A DNA stretch of 41,349 nt from positions 10,086 through 51,434 of the forward strand of contig JBBBWG010028877.1 of the NCBI GenBank assembly GCA_037176905.1. The letters run 5' to 3'. This document shows, piece by piece, positions 1 through 9,500 of the stretch. The DNA comes from Azolla pinnata. Lineage: Eukaryota > Streptophyta > Polypodiopsida > Salviniales > Salviniaceae. The notes under the pieces are model-generated. The model did not search any database. It saw nothing but the letters and a program-made list of their open reading frames with translations, and was not told the DNA's origin. Position numbers and translations under genes: made by a program. Within the stretch, counting starts at the first letter, position 1, and every line of letters begins with the position of its first letter.

Positions 1-360
1 ATGTATGTATGTATGTATGTATGTATGTATGCATCTATCTATCTATTGGATGCATATTGGTTTATGTGTGTATATAAGTACGTATGTATCTAGGTATGTA
101 CCAGATATGTGATACTGGAATTCTTGTACTCCTCGCTTCGTTTGGATCGCAGCTTTTTGATACGTTTTCATGCATGTATGTATGTATTTATGTATGTATG
201 CATCTATCTATCTATCTATCTATTGGATGCATATTGGTTTATGTGTGTATGTAAGCACGTATGTATCTAGGTATGTAGATATGTATGTGTGTATGTGTTT
301 GTGCGTGTATGTATTTATGTGTATTTGTAAATGTAATGTGGCTCATATAAACTTCGTTTA
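1..360. repeat. ATGT/ATCT microsatellites in a 177-bp imperfect direct duplication
   Basis: The stretch is dominated by (ATGT)n and (ATCT)n runs. A longer block starting at TATTGGATGCATATTGG occurs at 44 and again at 221, an offset of 177 bases, with the flanking ATCT and GTATGTATCTAGGTATGTA parts also repeated. It lies directly upstream of the first visible exon of the Mpv17/PMP22-like gene, so it is probably intronic. I see no coding exon in it; the short open frame at 170-361 is a by-product of the repeat. Confidence 0.85.
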
Positions 361-369
361 GTAGTACAG

Positions 370-1849
370 GCTATCTCAAAAGACATCATTGACAACTATG
401 ATTGGCTTAGAGCTCTGCGGATGTCTACATATGGGTTTCTAATCTATGGCCCTTCTTCTCATGTGTGGTACGTATTTCTGGATAAGATGCTGAAAGAGAA
501 AACCGTGGCAAACTTATCCATGAAGGTATACGTTTATGTTCCTCTTTGTTTCAGGTTGCCATTATGAATGTTTCAATGGTTTTTTTATTTTATTTCTAGC
601 ATGAATAGAGGTTGTCGACTAAATGTTTCTTCCATCTTCTTAGTTTTTAAGAGAAATCCATAAAATAGAAATATAGAGCTTTGGCTGATTAGGAGGGCCA
701 TATTCGAATCATTTGGCCAGATGAAGACATCATCTTGTATATGTCTCATTTGAATAGCAAGTTTTCATGAGTTTTTGAAGAGCGCTTGTGCATCATGTGG
801 CAGATGTTGAAATAAAGAAGAACTACACTCTGATCTAGTGTTGTGAAACATCTTTTGATCAGGTAGCTCTCAATCAAGTGGTCCTAGGCCCATATGTTAT
901 CGCAGTCGTCTTTGCATGGAACAGTTTATGGCAAGGAAAGCTGAACAAACTCCCTGCTATGTATTCTGATCATGCACTTTCGACATTGATCAATGGTATC
1001 TATACTCCGAACTCTGCATGAATATACAAATAGAACAGTTTCTAATCCTTCTCTACTGTGATGGTCTTTTACCAATTTTGTAAGACAACAAATATGGTAG
1101 TATGCACGCAAAGTTGTTACAAAAGAAACGCTTATTTTATGTATAACAAGTTTTTAATAATACTCAGAAGTTTAATCATGTACACGGTATGCTCCATTTT
1201 AGGATTGTACTATCAAAAACATCCTATATATGCTACATATTTTACATGTTCAATGTAGTCTAAGCAATCTACATATTTAATAAACTGTTTCCGTTTTCCA
1301 AAAATATAAATTAAATTCTGGTCCAACAAATTAGTTGAATATGAAATGGATCTCCTCATTGAGCATCATTTATGGCGTGATTTCTCTATTCCATGAATTT
1401 ACTCTGTGATACTTATATGAACTAGTGAGCTTGAATCAAGGTAAGTGAATATATTGACTATTAAATGTGACAAATATAAGAAGTATTAAATGTATTGAAC
1501 ATATTCAATCCTTAAAATATGTATTCTATGAAAGGTAGAATAATTTTAAAATACTTAGCATTCGTATTCTACTTGTATTCTATGCTAAGTATTTTTACAT
1601 CTGTGTATGCAGGCTGGAAGTTTTGGATTCCTGCATCTGTTCTTAATTTTGGGTAAGTCAAAGTGAATGATTTTTCATGCGGGGAATGGAATGCAACGAA
1701 TTAAATCAAAGCCAAACCGAAAATTTCTACTATTGACTGTGCACTGGTGTTTCTGCAGAGTTGTTCCTTTGCAAGCAAGGGTAGGCTTTATGTCATCCTG
1801 TTCTATCTTTTGGAATTTCTATCTTTCAACCACTATAGGAAAAACATGA
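370..1849 (+). CDS. Mpv17/PMP22-family membrane protein, 3' part (four exons)
   Basis: Exons: 370-525, 863-995, 1613-1652, 1759-1849; all have GT/AG borders and the frame is kept (phases 0, 1, 2), ending at TGA 1847-1849. The product reads through the family hallmarks DWLRALRMSTYGFLIYGP, LNQVVLGPYV, FAWNSLWQGKL, GWKFWIPASVLNF, VPLQARVGFM and SIFWNFYLS. Mpv17/PMP22 proteins are small four-helix proteins of peroxisomal, mitochondrial or plastid inner membranes, thought to form or regulate channels for small metabolites. About 139 residues are visible; the usual length is 180-290, so the N-terminal exons are missing, beyond the window edge or hidden by the repeats. At the junction of the last two exons the usual NFWVVP reads NFGVVP, which may be a real substitution. 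The family call is secure; the organelle cannot be told without the N-terminus. Confidence 0.88.
1548..1595. repeat. 13-bp perfect inverted repeat inside an intron
   Basis: AAAATACTTAGCA at 1548-1560 and TGCTAAGTATTTT at 1583-1595 are perfect reverse complements with a 22-base AT-rich loop. The hairpin ends 15 bases before the acceptor AG of the third visible Mpv17-like exon. It could be a relic of a small inverted-repeat element, or an RNA hairpin that affects use of the acceptor. No target-site duplication is obvious. Confidence 0.7.
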
Positions 1850-1978
1850 ACTACAATTTCAATTGTTCGTGAAAGAGCTGCTCCTCCAATCTGGATTAGT
1901 GTTTGCCACAATCACGGCATTCATACATCTGATTCATTAGATGAAAAATCAGACTTGTACATCCCAGCGTTGATCGCA

Positions 1979-1984
1979 AAATAA
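1979..1984 (+). terminator. possible polyadenylation signal of the Mpv17-like gene
   Basis: AATAAA lies 130 bases after the stop codon at 1849; a second AATAAA is at 2223-2228. Plant poly(A) signals are loose, so this is a weak call from motif and position only. Confidence 0.35.
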
Positions 1985-3057
1985 ATTGATTTGATACTGG
2001 GCTATTTTCATTCCCACAAACAACTGGTTTTGCACTTTTATAAAAGCTGAGAATTTGCCAAAGCCTTTCAATAATTAAAACGCATTCTTGCTGTGACTGT
2101 CTATCTTGAAGCGATAAATTTTTATTCATTATAAAGTGACCAGCTGCTGGTATCAATTGTTTGTGAAGCTCTTCAAAGTGAGACACCAATGCTGATACCA
2201 GTTAGCTGAAATTTGTCAGGAGAATAAACTGGAATGTTCGACATGTGTAGTTTAACATTTACTTATCCTGTGTCGTGTTACGATATTAGATTTATGCAAC
2301 AAGATTGAACTGAAATCAGGTTACCACCATATAGAAAAAATTTGATTACATTCGGACAATAATTACAAGAATAGGAGTCTTCTAAGGGCTCTCCGCACTA
2401 GCTGAATATGTTAGTTTATGGTGTAGAAGAGTTTACTATATGAGTGGCTCTTTGCTTTAAGTTGAGCTAGCTAGCTTTATCCCCAAGTTTATTTGGGGTT
2501 CTTGAGGTTGAATTCAACAAGTTGAGAAACCAGAGAAGATAAGGATTGAGATCCAGTAATCTGACACGTAGAAGAGTGTTTATACAGTTCAGAGTCTTGT
2601 ACAAATGTGCAACAAGATGTCATGTCTCATCGACGTAAGCTTTTTTGAATATATATCTTGCTGTTTGTGATTTCTCCAACAGTAGTAGATTGAGACCTTT
2701 TTTCATGATGGGTTAAATCAATCAATCGAAAAGCCCATTGAGATTGGACCACTTGCTTTCCTCCTCACTTGATGCTCCACTGATAGGTTAAATCAATCAA
2801 TCAATCAATCAAACTCATGAAGAGAAATGGAATCAAACCATCTGCGCATGTGGATGTGTGGCAGATCAATAATCCAAGGGATAAACAGCTATTCTATGCA
2901 TGTTTCTGTTGAGAAATGGACTAGCTCTTTATTTTTTCCCCCTCCTGATCATAATATGCACATCGTTGTCCAACAGTTCAGAATTCATAGGCTAAGCTTA
3001 GCATAAAAATGACTGCTTGCTTGCCATCAAAGCGCTAACTTCCAATAATGCATTTCT
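1985..3057. other. convergent intergenic spacer
   Basis: This AT-rich sequence lies between the 3' ends of the Mpv17-like gene (+) and the PPR gene (-). It holds a short (AATC)n run at 2789-2812 and a 6-bp-stem hairpin (CCCCAA/TTGGGG) at about 2481-2498. The open frame on the minus strand at 1896-2189 overlaps the presumed 3' UTR and matches no family I recognise. I see no gene here. Confidence 0.6.
2928..2933 (-). terminator. possible polyadenylation signal of the PPR gene
   Basis: Reading on the minus strand, AATAAA occurs 125 bases after the PPR stop codon. Only motif and spacing support it. Confidence 0.35.
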
Positions 3058-5397
3058 TTAACTCTTAGGATAGAAGTCCCTCACTTGGATACGTCTAACA
3101 TCCCCTGTGAAGAAAAGATTCACAGAATCCTTTACATCTAAGCATGTAGCATTCCTCCTCAGCGATTCAGTTCTCTTTACATCTTCCAGCATTTGGGCAT
3201 CAGCAAAAATATTGGACATTAGAACAAACGTTGCATCGTATAATACATCTGATCTCAATGCACATTCAAAGATGTTTCTGGCAAGCTCAATGTTACCCCA
3301 CTTTCTACAAGCACTCAGCATAACAGTCCAGGTGACCATATTAGGTTGGAATGGCATTTTATCCAAGATTTCTAGGGCCTCCGTAAACCTTCCGGTAGAG
3401 CTTGTAAGATCGATCATGCAGTTATAGTGATCGATTGTGAGAAGCAAACTGATTTTGGTGCTTAGTGCATCAAAGTATTTCCTGCCCTTATTCACATGGC
3501 CTCCATATCTGCATACCGTAAGGACGATGAGCAAGGCTATGCCATCAGGCTCCACATTCTCCTCTTGCATTTTCTCAAACAGTTGGAACACGAGTTCGGC
3601 TTTTCCTTGGCAAGCATAACCAGCGATTATCGCAGTCCATGAAATGACATTTCTGATGGATAACTCATCGAACACGGTTCTGGCTTCCGCAATATACCCA
3701 CACTTGGCATACATATCAACCAAAGTATTACCGACCAGAATATCATTTTCGAGCCCATCTGCAGCCAATTCAGCGTGTATTTGGAAGCCTCTATCAACCG
3801 CCCCGATATTTGCACAAGCTTTCAAGCAGCATGCCACTATCACTGCATCCCAAAGTATGTCCTCTGATTTCATCTTTTCCAGGCAAGCAAGGACTCTCTC
3901 ATCAAGGTTTTGATTGGCATACCCCGTTACGAGGGAAGACCACGAGGCTTCATTTCGCACCGAAAGACTGTCGAATACATGTTGTGCTTCATGGACTGAT
4001 CCGCATTTTGCATACATGTCAACTAAGACATTGCCCACACATGATTCAATCTCGAGCCCACTTCTCAACACCTGAGAATGCACTCTCTGTCCGATCCCTA
4101 GAGCTTTTAAGCTCGTACAAGCTCGGAGGCTACAAGCATAAGTCACTGAATCCATAATCATGCCCTTTTGTTGCATTTTCTCGAAGAATTCTAGTGCTTC
4201 TTTTGGGTGCCCTTGGTCGACATATCCTCCGATTAAGGCTGTGCAAGAATGCATTGATAAGTCGTCAGCTAGATGACATGCCTCTACAAGGCATCCGCAT
4301 CTCACATACATATCCACCAAGGTACTCTTGAGAAAAGGATCATTCTCCGTTCCAGTGTCTATGGCAGCAAAATGAAGAATCTGGCCGTTTGTTATTCTTC
4401 CTTCACTGCCACAACATTTCAAACTGTACACGTAAGTTGATCCGTCTGGGGAAACCCCTTCCTCATGCATTCTCCCTAGGCAAAGAAGAATGTTATCACA
4501 AAGCCCATGTTCAGCATATAACGAAAGCAACGAATTCCACGAGACCAAGTCCCGACCTTCCAGCCCATCAAACACAAATAAGCCCTCTAAAAGCAAGGCA
4601 CATCTAGCATATGTGCCGACCAGGGCGCTTCCAACAAAAGGATTGTCTTCAAATCCATGCTGAACAATGTCCATATGAACCGTTCTAGCTTTATCTTTGA
4701 CGTTTGCTAGGTTACAACATACTTTCAAGATACAAACAAATGTAAAAGCATTTGGGGAAACACGATCTAATGTCATTTTATCCATGCAATTCCACACCTC
4801 TTTCACATATCCACATTCAGCATATCCTGCCATGAGTGCGGTCCATGATACCACATTTCGAACCGGAAGCATTTCTAATACATTCTCTGCCTCGGTGAGT
4901 TTCCCACATTTCACGTACATGTCAACGAGGCTACTACTGATGTGCAAGTCTGTTTCGAGCCCCTTACTTGTAAGATGACTGTGGATTTCATGACCTCCAG
5001 TGCCAAAATTGAGCCTAGAGCAAGCTTTCAATATGGCATGAAACATGGCATTCGTCGCATACACGTCGATTCGGTGAAAAAGATCGATCGCGAGCTGAAG
5101 CCACCCATGCTGAGCATATCCTTCGATCAGAGATATCCAACACGCCTCATTCGGAGAAGGCAATTTGTAGAACAGTTGTTGGGCTCTCGATATTTGCCCA
5201 TTTTCTACGAGCATGGGGACGAAGAAAGTGCCGACACATGCATTCGTATCCAGGCCAAAGCCACATACGCGGAAATGAAGACTGTGGAAGGAAGCCATAT
5301 CTTGCTTCCTTCTGCAACTCTGCAGAAGGGGGACCAAATTCTCCATGGAAGGAAGCAGCCCATCTTCCAAATATAACCCATTTAGCCTCTGGCCCAT
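3058..5397 (-). CDS. PLS-class pentatricopeptide repeat protein with E domain
   Basis: A single open exon of 779 residues. PPR proteins of this class bind organellar RNA in a sequence-specific way, mostly to specify C-to-U editing sites. PLS triplets run from about residue 20 to 690. Typical L/S cores are LVDMYVKCG (157-165), LVDMYAKCG (458-466 and 559-567), VVSWTALMAGYAECG (182-196) and VISWTAIIAGYACQG (584-598). The E domain starts near 688 (MVTWTVMLSACRKWGNIELAR) and continues to about 755. The last 24 residues look like a worn-down E+ end and there is no DYW deaminase, so any editing role would need a DYW partner. The start is the first ATG after an in-frame stop at 5458-5460, with no other in-frame ATG between. 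No clear organelle-targeting peptide is visible to me. The lack of introns is normal for plant PPR genes. Confidence 0.93.
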   Translation of the reverse strand: MGQRLNGLYLEDGLLPSMENLVPLLQSCRRKQDMASFHSLHFRVCGFGLDTNACVGTFFVPMLVENGQISRAQQLFYKLPSPNEACWISLIEGYAQHGWLQLAIDLFHRIDVYATNAMFHAILKACSRLNFGTGGHEIHSHLTSKGLETDLHISSSLVDMYVKCGKLTEAENVLEMLPVRNVVSWTALMAGYAECGYVKEVWNCMDKMTLDRVSPNAFTFVCILKVCCNLANVKDKARTVHMDIVQHGFEDNPFVGSALVGTYARCALLLEGLFVFDGLEGRDLVSWNSLLSLYAEHGLCDNILLCLGRMHEEGVSPDGSTYVYSLKCCGSEGRITNGQILHFAAIDTGTENDPFLKSTLVDMYVRCGCLVEACHLADDLSMHSCTALIGGYVDQGHPKEALEFFEKMQQKGMIMDSVTYACSLRACTSLKALGIGQRVHSQVLRSGLEIESCVGNVLVDMYAKCGSVHEAQHVFDSLSVRNEASWSSLVTGYANQNLDERVLACLEKMKSEDILWDAVIVACCLKACANIGAVDRGFQIHAELAADGLENDILVGNTLVDMYAKCGYIAEARTVFDELSIRNVISWTAIIAGYACQGKAELVFQLFEKMQEENVEPDGIALLIVLTVCRYGGHVNKGRKYFDALSTKISLLLTIDHYNCMIDLTSSTGRFTEALEILDKMPFQPNMVTWTVMLSACRKWGNIELARNIFECALRSDVLYDATFVLMSNIFADAQMLEDVKRTESLRRNATCLDVKDSVNLFFTGDVRRIQVRDFYPKS

Positions 5398-5442
5398 CTT
5401 CCACAGTGCAATCCATGGGCTGGAGAGCCAATTCCAATACAG

Positions 5443-5598
5443 TTTTCTTCCTCTTCTTCATGAATCCAGTGTATGCACATGTTTTCTTCCTCTTCTTCAT
5501 GAATCCAATATGTGTACATGGTTTCTTCCTCTTCTTCATGAATCCAATATATGTACATGGTTTCTTCCTCTTCTTCATGAACCCAATACATGTACATG
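5443..5598. repeat. minisatellite, 4 x 39 bp, upstream of the PPR gene
   Basis: Four tandem copies start at 5443, 5482, 5521 and 5560, each beginning TTTTCTTCCTCTTCTTCAT or a close variant, with few differences between copies. The unit is exactly 39 bases (13 codons), so minus-strand frames stay open across it. Each copy carries one minus-strand ATG. It lies 46 bases upstream of the PPR start codon, probably in the leader or core promoter. Confidence 0.93.
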
Positions 5599-5775
5599 TG
5601 ATACATATTCTGCAAAAGCATTATTGGGTTAGAAGCAGTGGTACACGAAGAAATGTCATGAAAGCTGGATTGTCCACATCCACGGGACAATGGAGCATGA
5701 CCAAAAGCATACGAAGATAGAGATCACTCTTGGAAAAGAAAGTAAGAACTGAAGAAAAAAAACAGGGAAAGCAAA

Positions 5776-5788
5776 TTAGGGTTTAGGG
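5776..5788. promoter_or_regulatory. telo-box-like motif upstream of the PPR gene
   Basis: TTAGGGTTTAGGG, read on the minus strand as CCCTAAACCCTAA, is nearly two units of the plant telomeric repeat. Such telo boxes (AAACCCTA) are well known in promoters and leaders of plant translation and cell-cycle genes. It sits about 380 bases upstream of the PPR start, in the sense orientation for that gene. Function is inferred from motif and place only. Confidence 0.45.
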
Positions 5789-5799
5789 CTCTGGTGCCG

Positions 5800-6577
5800 A
5801 TAGACCAGCAAATTTAGATTTCTAAACATGAAATGGAAATAGTAAGGCGATAAGCTTTCTGATGGGCTTGAATTTGGACTTCTCAAATCGGAAGCTAAAG
5901 GGAGAATAGAGAGCATGTTAACCCTAGTTATGCGCTTGGATTTTCTCACAAACTGCTTAAATCTGATATGGCAAAGCTCTTCCCACCGCCTCAATTCATG
6001 AGAATACAAATGTTGCACAGTTCATTTTGTTTGATGGTTCATGAATCCCACAAAAGAAAGCAAACGAATCCGAAACAGTCGCTAGCATTAGCATTTCGTT
6101 TTGCTAAGACACACATCTGATAAAAAGAAACTCATGAAGCAAATAATAGTTAAAAAAAGACTGCAGTATCACCACCATAGATTACATATATAGCTTTTAC
6201 TGTCCCTTGAAACAGTGCCAAGATCCACTTTAAAATTACATGGATTTGATTGGATCATTTCCTCCAGATGAGCACAAAACGCTCCGGAGTTCCCAAAACA
6301 AACCCCCAATAACTCCACAACTTTCAGATCTGCCATTTACTTGTCCAGCTAAGAAAATCCATACTCGGCTTGGTCGAACACCAGGAGATTATTTCCCAGG
6401 TATGCAAAATAAACGAATAAATAGGAAGAATAGTGAATTCCAAATGGGGACTTATGTCACAATCTCTACTCTTGTCGGTGAATGCCACTTTTTACCCACC
6501 TCCTCGAGCAGGTCTTTTCCCGAAACCGTGGGAGCTTGATAGAACCATCGTACATATTATACTTCTTTTAAGCGGCG
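5800..6577. other. spacer between the CesA 3' end and the PPR promoter
   Basis: Both flanking genes are on the minus strand, so this stretch holds the CesA 3' UTR (the part next to 6578) and the upstream region of the PPR gene. The short open frames at 5776-6018 (-) and 6240-6539 (+) match nothing I recognise. No repeats or RNA genes are evident. Confidence 0.5.
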
Positions 6578-9500
6578 TCAGCAGTTCTCCATACACTCTG
6601 AGGTGGTCTTGGTATTCTCCGCAGCGGTGAATGGATCTATCTTCACCCACAGAAGGGAAAAGATGGACGCAAGGAGAATCGACCATACGATGACGATGGT
6701 GGGTGTCCGATTCTGTTTTCCCATCAGACCTTTGAGGAAAGGATACAAGTGAACAATCACCCAAAAGGCGAAGAATAGCCTTCCAAAGAGCGGGCCCCAT
6801 GACTGATAACCACTGTTCAATGCATCAGAAATACCAGCAACAATACCCACAAGGTTGATAACTATCAGAGTCGTCGGGGGTATGAGAAGGGTTGTCCATT
6901 TAAAAATATAAAGATCTGCAAATTCCTCGTCATCTCCTCCCTTGGCTGTGACTGTGAAGTTTGTGTCGATTCCTGCAAGAACTTTCAGTAATCCTTGGAA
7001 AATAGCAAACAAGTGAGCTGACACCCCGCCAATCACCCAAAACTGCTCGTTTCTCCACCAGTCCTCGATGCCCACACCACTCCATCTCATTTCTAAGATG
7101 CCAGTGATAAAGATGGACATGAAGAGGCTTATAAACCAGAGACTGTTATAGTTGCTTATCTGCACAAGTTAGCGGGAAGGGAGCAGCATAAGCAAAATAA
7201 TACACTTCATGATTTCATAAATTGTAGGTTTGATAAGAATGAAATCACTTACAGATGGAATAATGAACTTTCCCGTCAGCAAACATACTGCAGGAAGAGT
7301 ACAATAAGCCAACAAAGGAATTGACGTGACTGGGTATATAATGGTGTTAACATATGCCAATCTCTGCAGCCATTTCAGTCTCCCACCGTAGCCATACCAC
7401 AAGGGACAATGTTTACTAAGGAAAATTTCCACTGAACCAAGAGCCCACCGAAGCACCTGATGCAACCGATCGGAAAGATTAATTGGAGCAGAACCTTTAA
7501 AGGCCGGCCTCAATGGCATGCAATAAATAGATCTCCATCCACGGCAGTGCATCTTGAATCCAGTCAGAATGTCTTCTGTGACAGATCCATAAATCCAACC
7601 AATCTGAAACGCACAGAAATTAGATATCATTTCATGCTGACAAACACACCGTGGAAGGTAGAAACAGTTATAGCACCATTTATTGGGTAAAGGATGACTT
7701 ACTTCTTTGCCCCAATCAGTTTTATCTTCGTAGCCGCAACTGATGACGTGAATAGCTTCCTTCAGAAGTGATGATGGAGAGGCAGATTGTGGGACCCCGC
7801 CCTCTGGATAAAATGTTGAGGCCACGAAAACGGGCGACTGTCCAAATTTCTTCTCATGGCTTTTTTGAGATACCAACAAGGATTTGTTGTCATCATCATA
7901 TCCTAGTAAAAAAAAGGGTGCCATACAAATCAGAAAAAATTACAATAGCTTGGATTGATTTGACATATTTGATTGATAACAGCACCTTCTACTCCTTCCT
8001 CGACATCTTCGAGTGTAAACATCGGATCACCTCTGGTCGGTGGTGGCTTCACCGAATTCTTGGACTTCGATGATCGACTTCTCTTCCGTGGCCCACAGCA
8101 AATCTGTGTAATAAAATCATCATTTGAAGGTTGATCAACAAAAGGAGCATCATGTCCATACAGAGCTTGTCTTTTGAAGCAGCACCCAGTGCCCACATAT
8201 ACAGGTCCTTGTATACCATCTAAACCCTTCAAGTTGATCTGGAAAAGCCAAATACAATGAGTAAGACTTGCAGTGTGCATTCTAAAAGAGATGGGCATCA
8301 TCAAGCACTTACATCAAAGAAGACAGTATTGTGATTGGCATATCGATCATGCAAATCAATACCATCAAACCTCTGAGGGAATTGGACATAACACACATCC
8401 TTGCCAACATCCGGATCCATCATGACACACATAGCTTCCCGAATAGCTTTGCTGTTATTGATATAGTGATCACAATCCAAATTCAAGAAATATGGTGCAT
8501 TGGTAAGGACTGCAGAGACCCTCACCTAGAAAAGCAAAACATGCAAATAAGATGAAAAACAGGTAATGCCATCCCATTGTCAAATTTTTCTTTATAAGGA
8601 GAACGAAAAAGAATGCATACCAGCGCATTCATAGCACCAGCTTTTTTATGATGATTGAATCCTGGTCTCTTTTCACGAGAAACATACACTAACCGTGGAA
8701 GCTCATTACCCTCACTATCAGTGCCTCCACTATGACCCAAGAAGACCTACAGGATTTATTTGATAAGTAGCTAATAAAGTTTTCCTGTTGAATCTACACT
8801 TCAATTAATAGAAAGAAAAGATGAATCAACCTGTATCATTCCAGGATGATCTCGGGTAATATTTCCAGGCCACGGAGTTCCATCTTGCATTGTCCACCCC
8901 TCTTCTGGAATCTTCTGAGCCTTTGCAACGAGGCCATTTATTCTGACCTTGAACTCTTCATACTCTCTCTGAAAGAAGAAAAGCCAGTTAGTCGACTTGT
9001 GCCACTGCCATGAATGGTCTTGATTCAGAACTATGCAAGAACACAATAGAGGTGTACCTTCATGGCCCTTCTTTCCTTCACAAAACTGGGTTGAACTTTG
9101 TCCTTAAGGTAGTCAATCTTTTGTGCAAAATACACCTCCGGTGCTCTTGGTTCAATGTTGAACTTTTTGCAAAACGGAACCCATTTCCGGGCAAACTCTG
9201 AGGTCTCGGAGAGAGTCTCAAATGTCAGCATGGCTGCACCATCATCAGATACATAGCATGACACTTTGTCCACTGGATAATCTACCGCGAGAATGGAAAG
9301 AACCGTATTAGCAGTAACCAGTGGGGGCTCCTTCAACGGGTCGACTGTACTCACAAAGATATCCACTGCAGATAACTGAGAAGGTTTTCCTTCTGGTTCA
9401 AACCTACAAAGACATGCGATTAGAGCGGACATATCAAGGAGATAAAGCTTCTAATTCGCTACAGAAGCATTCAGCACCAAACTACCTTAGGGAAAGCCTC

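Noticed and set aside
1896-2189. 97-codon minus-strand open frame
   Set aside because: It lies in the presumed 3' UTR of the Mpv17-like gene, has no recognised motif and no downstream or upstream signals.
3107-5376. Several plus-strand open frames of 60-144 codons
   Set aside because: They are shadows of the PPR gene on the other strand, with no independent family match.
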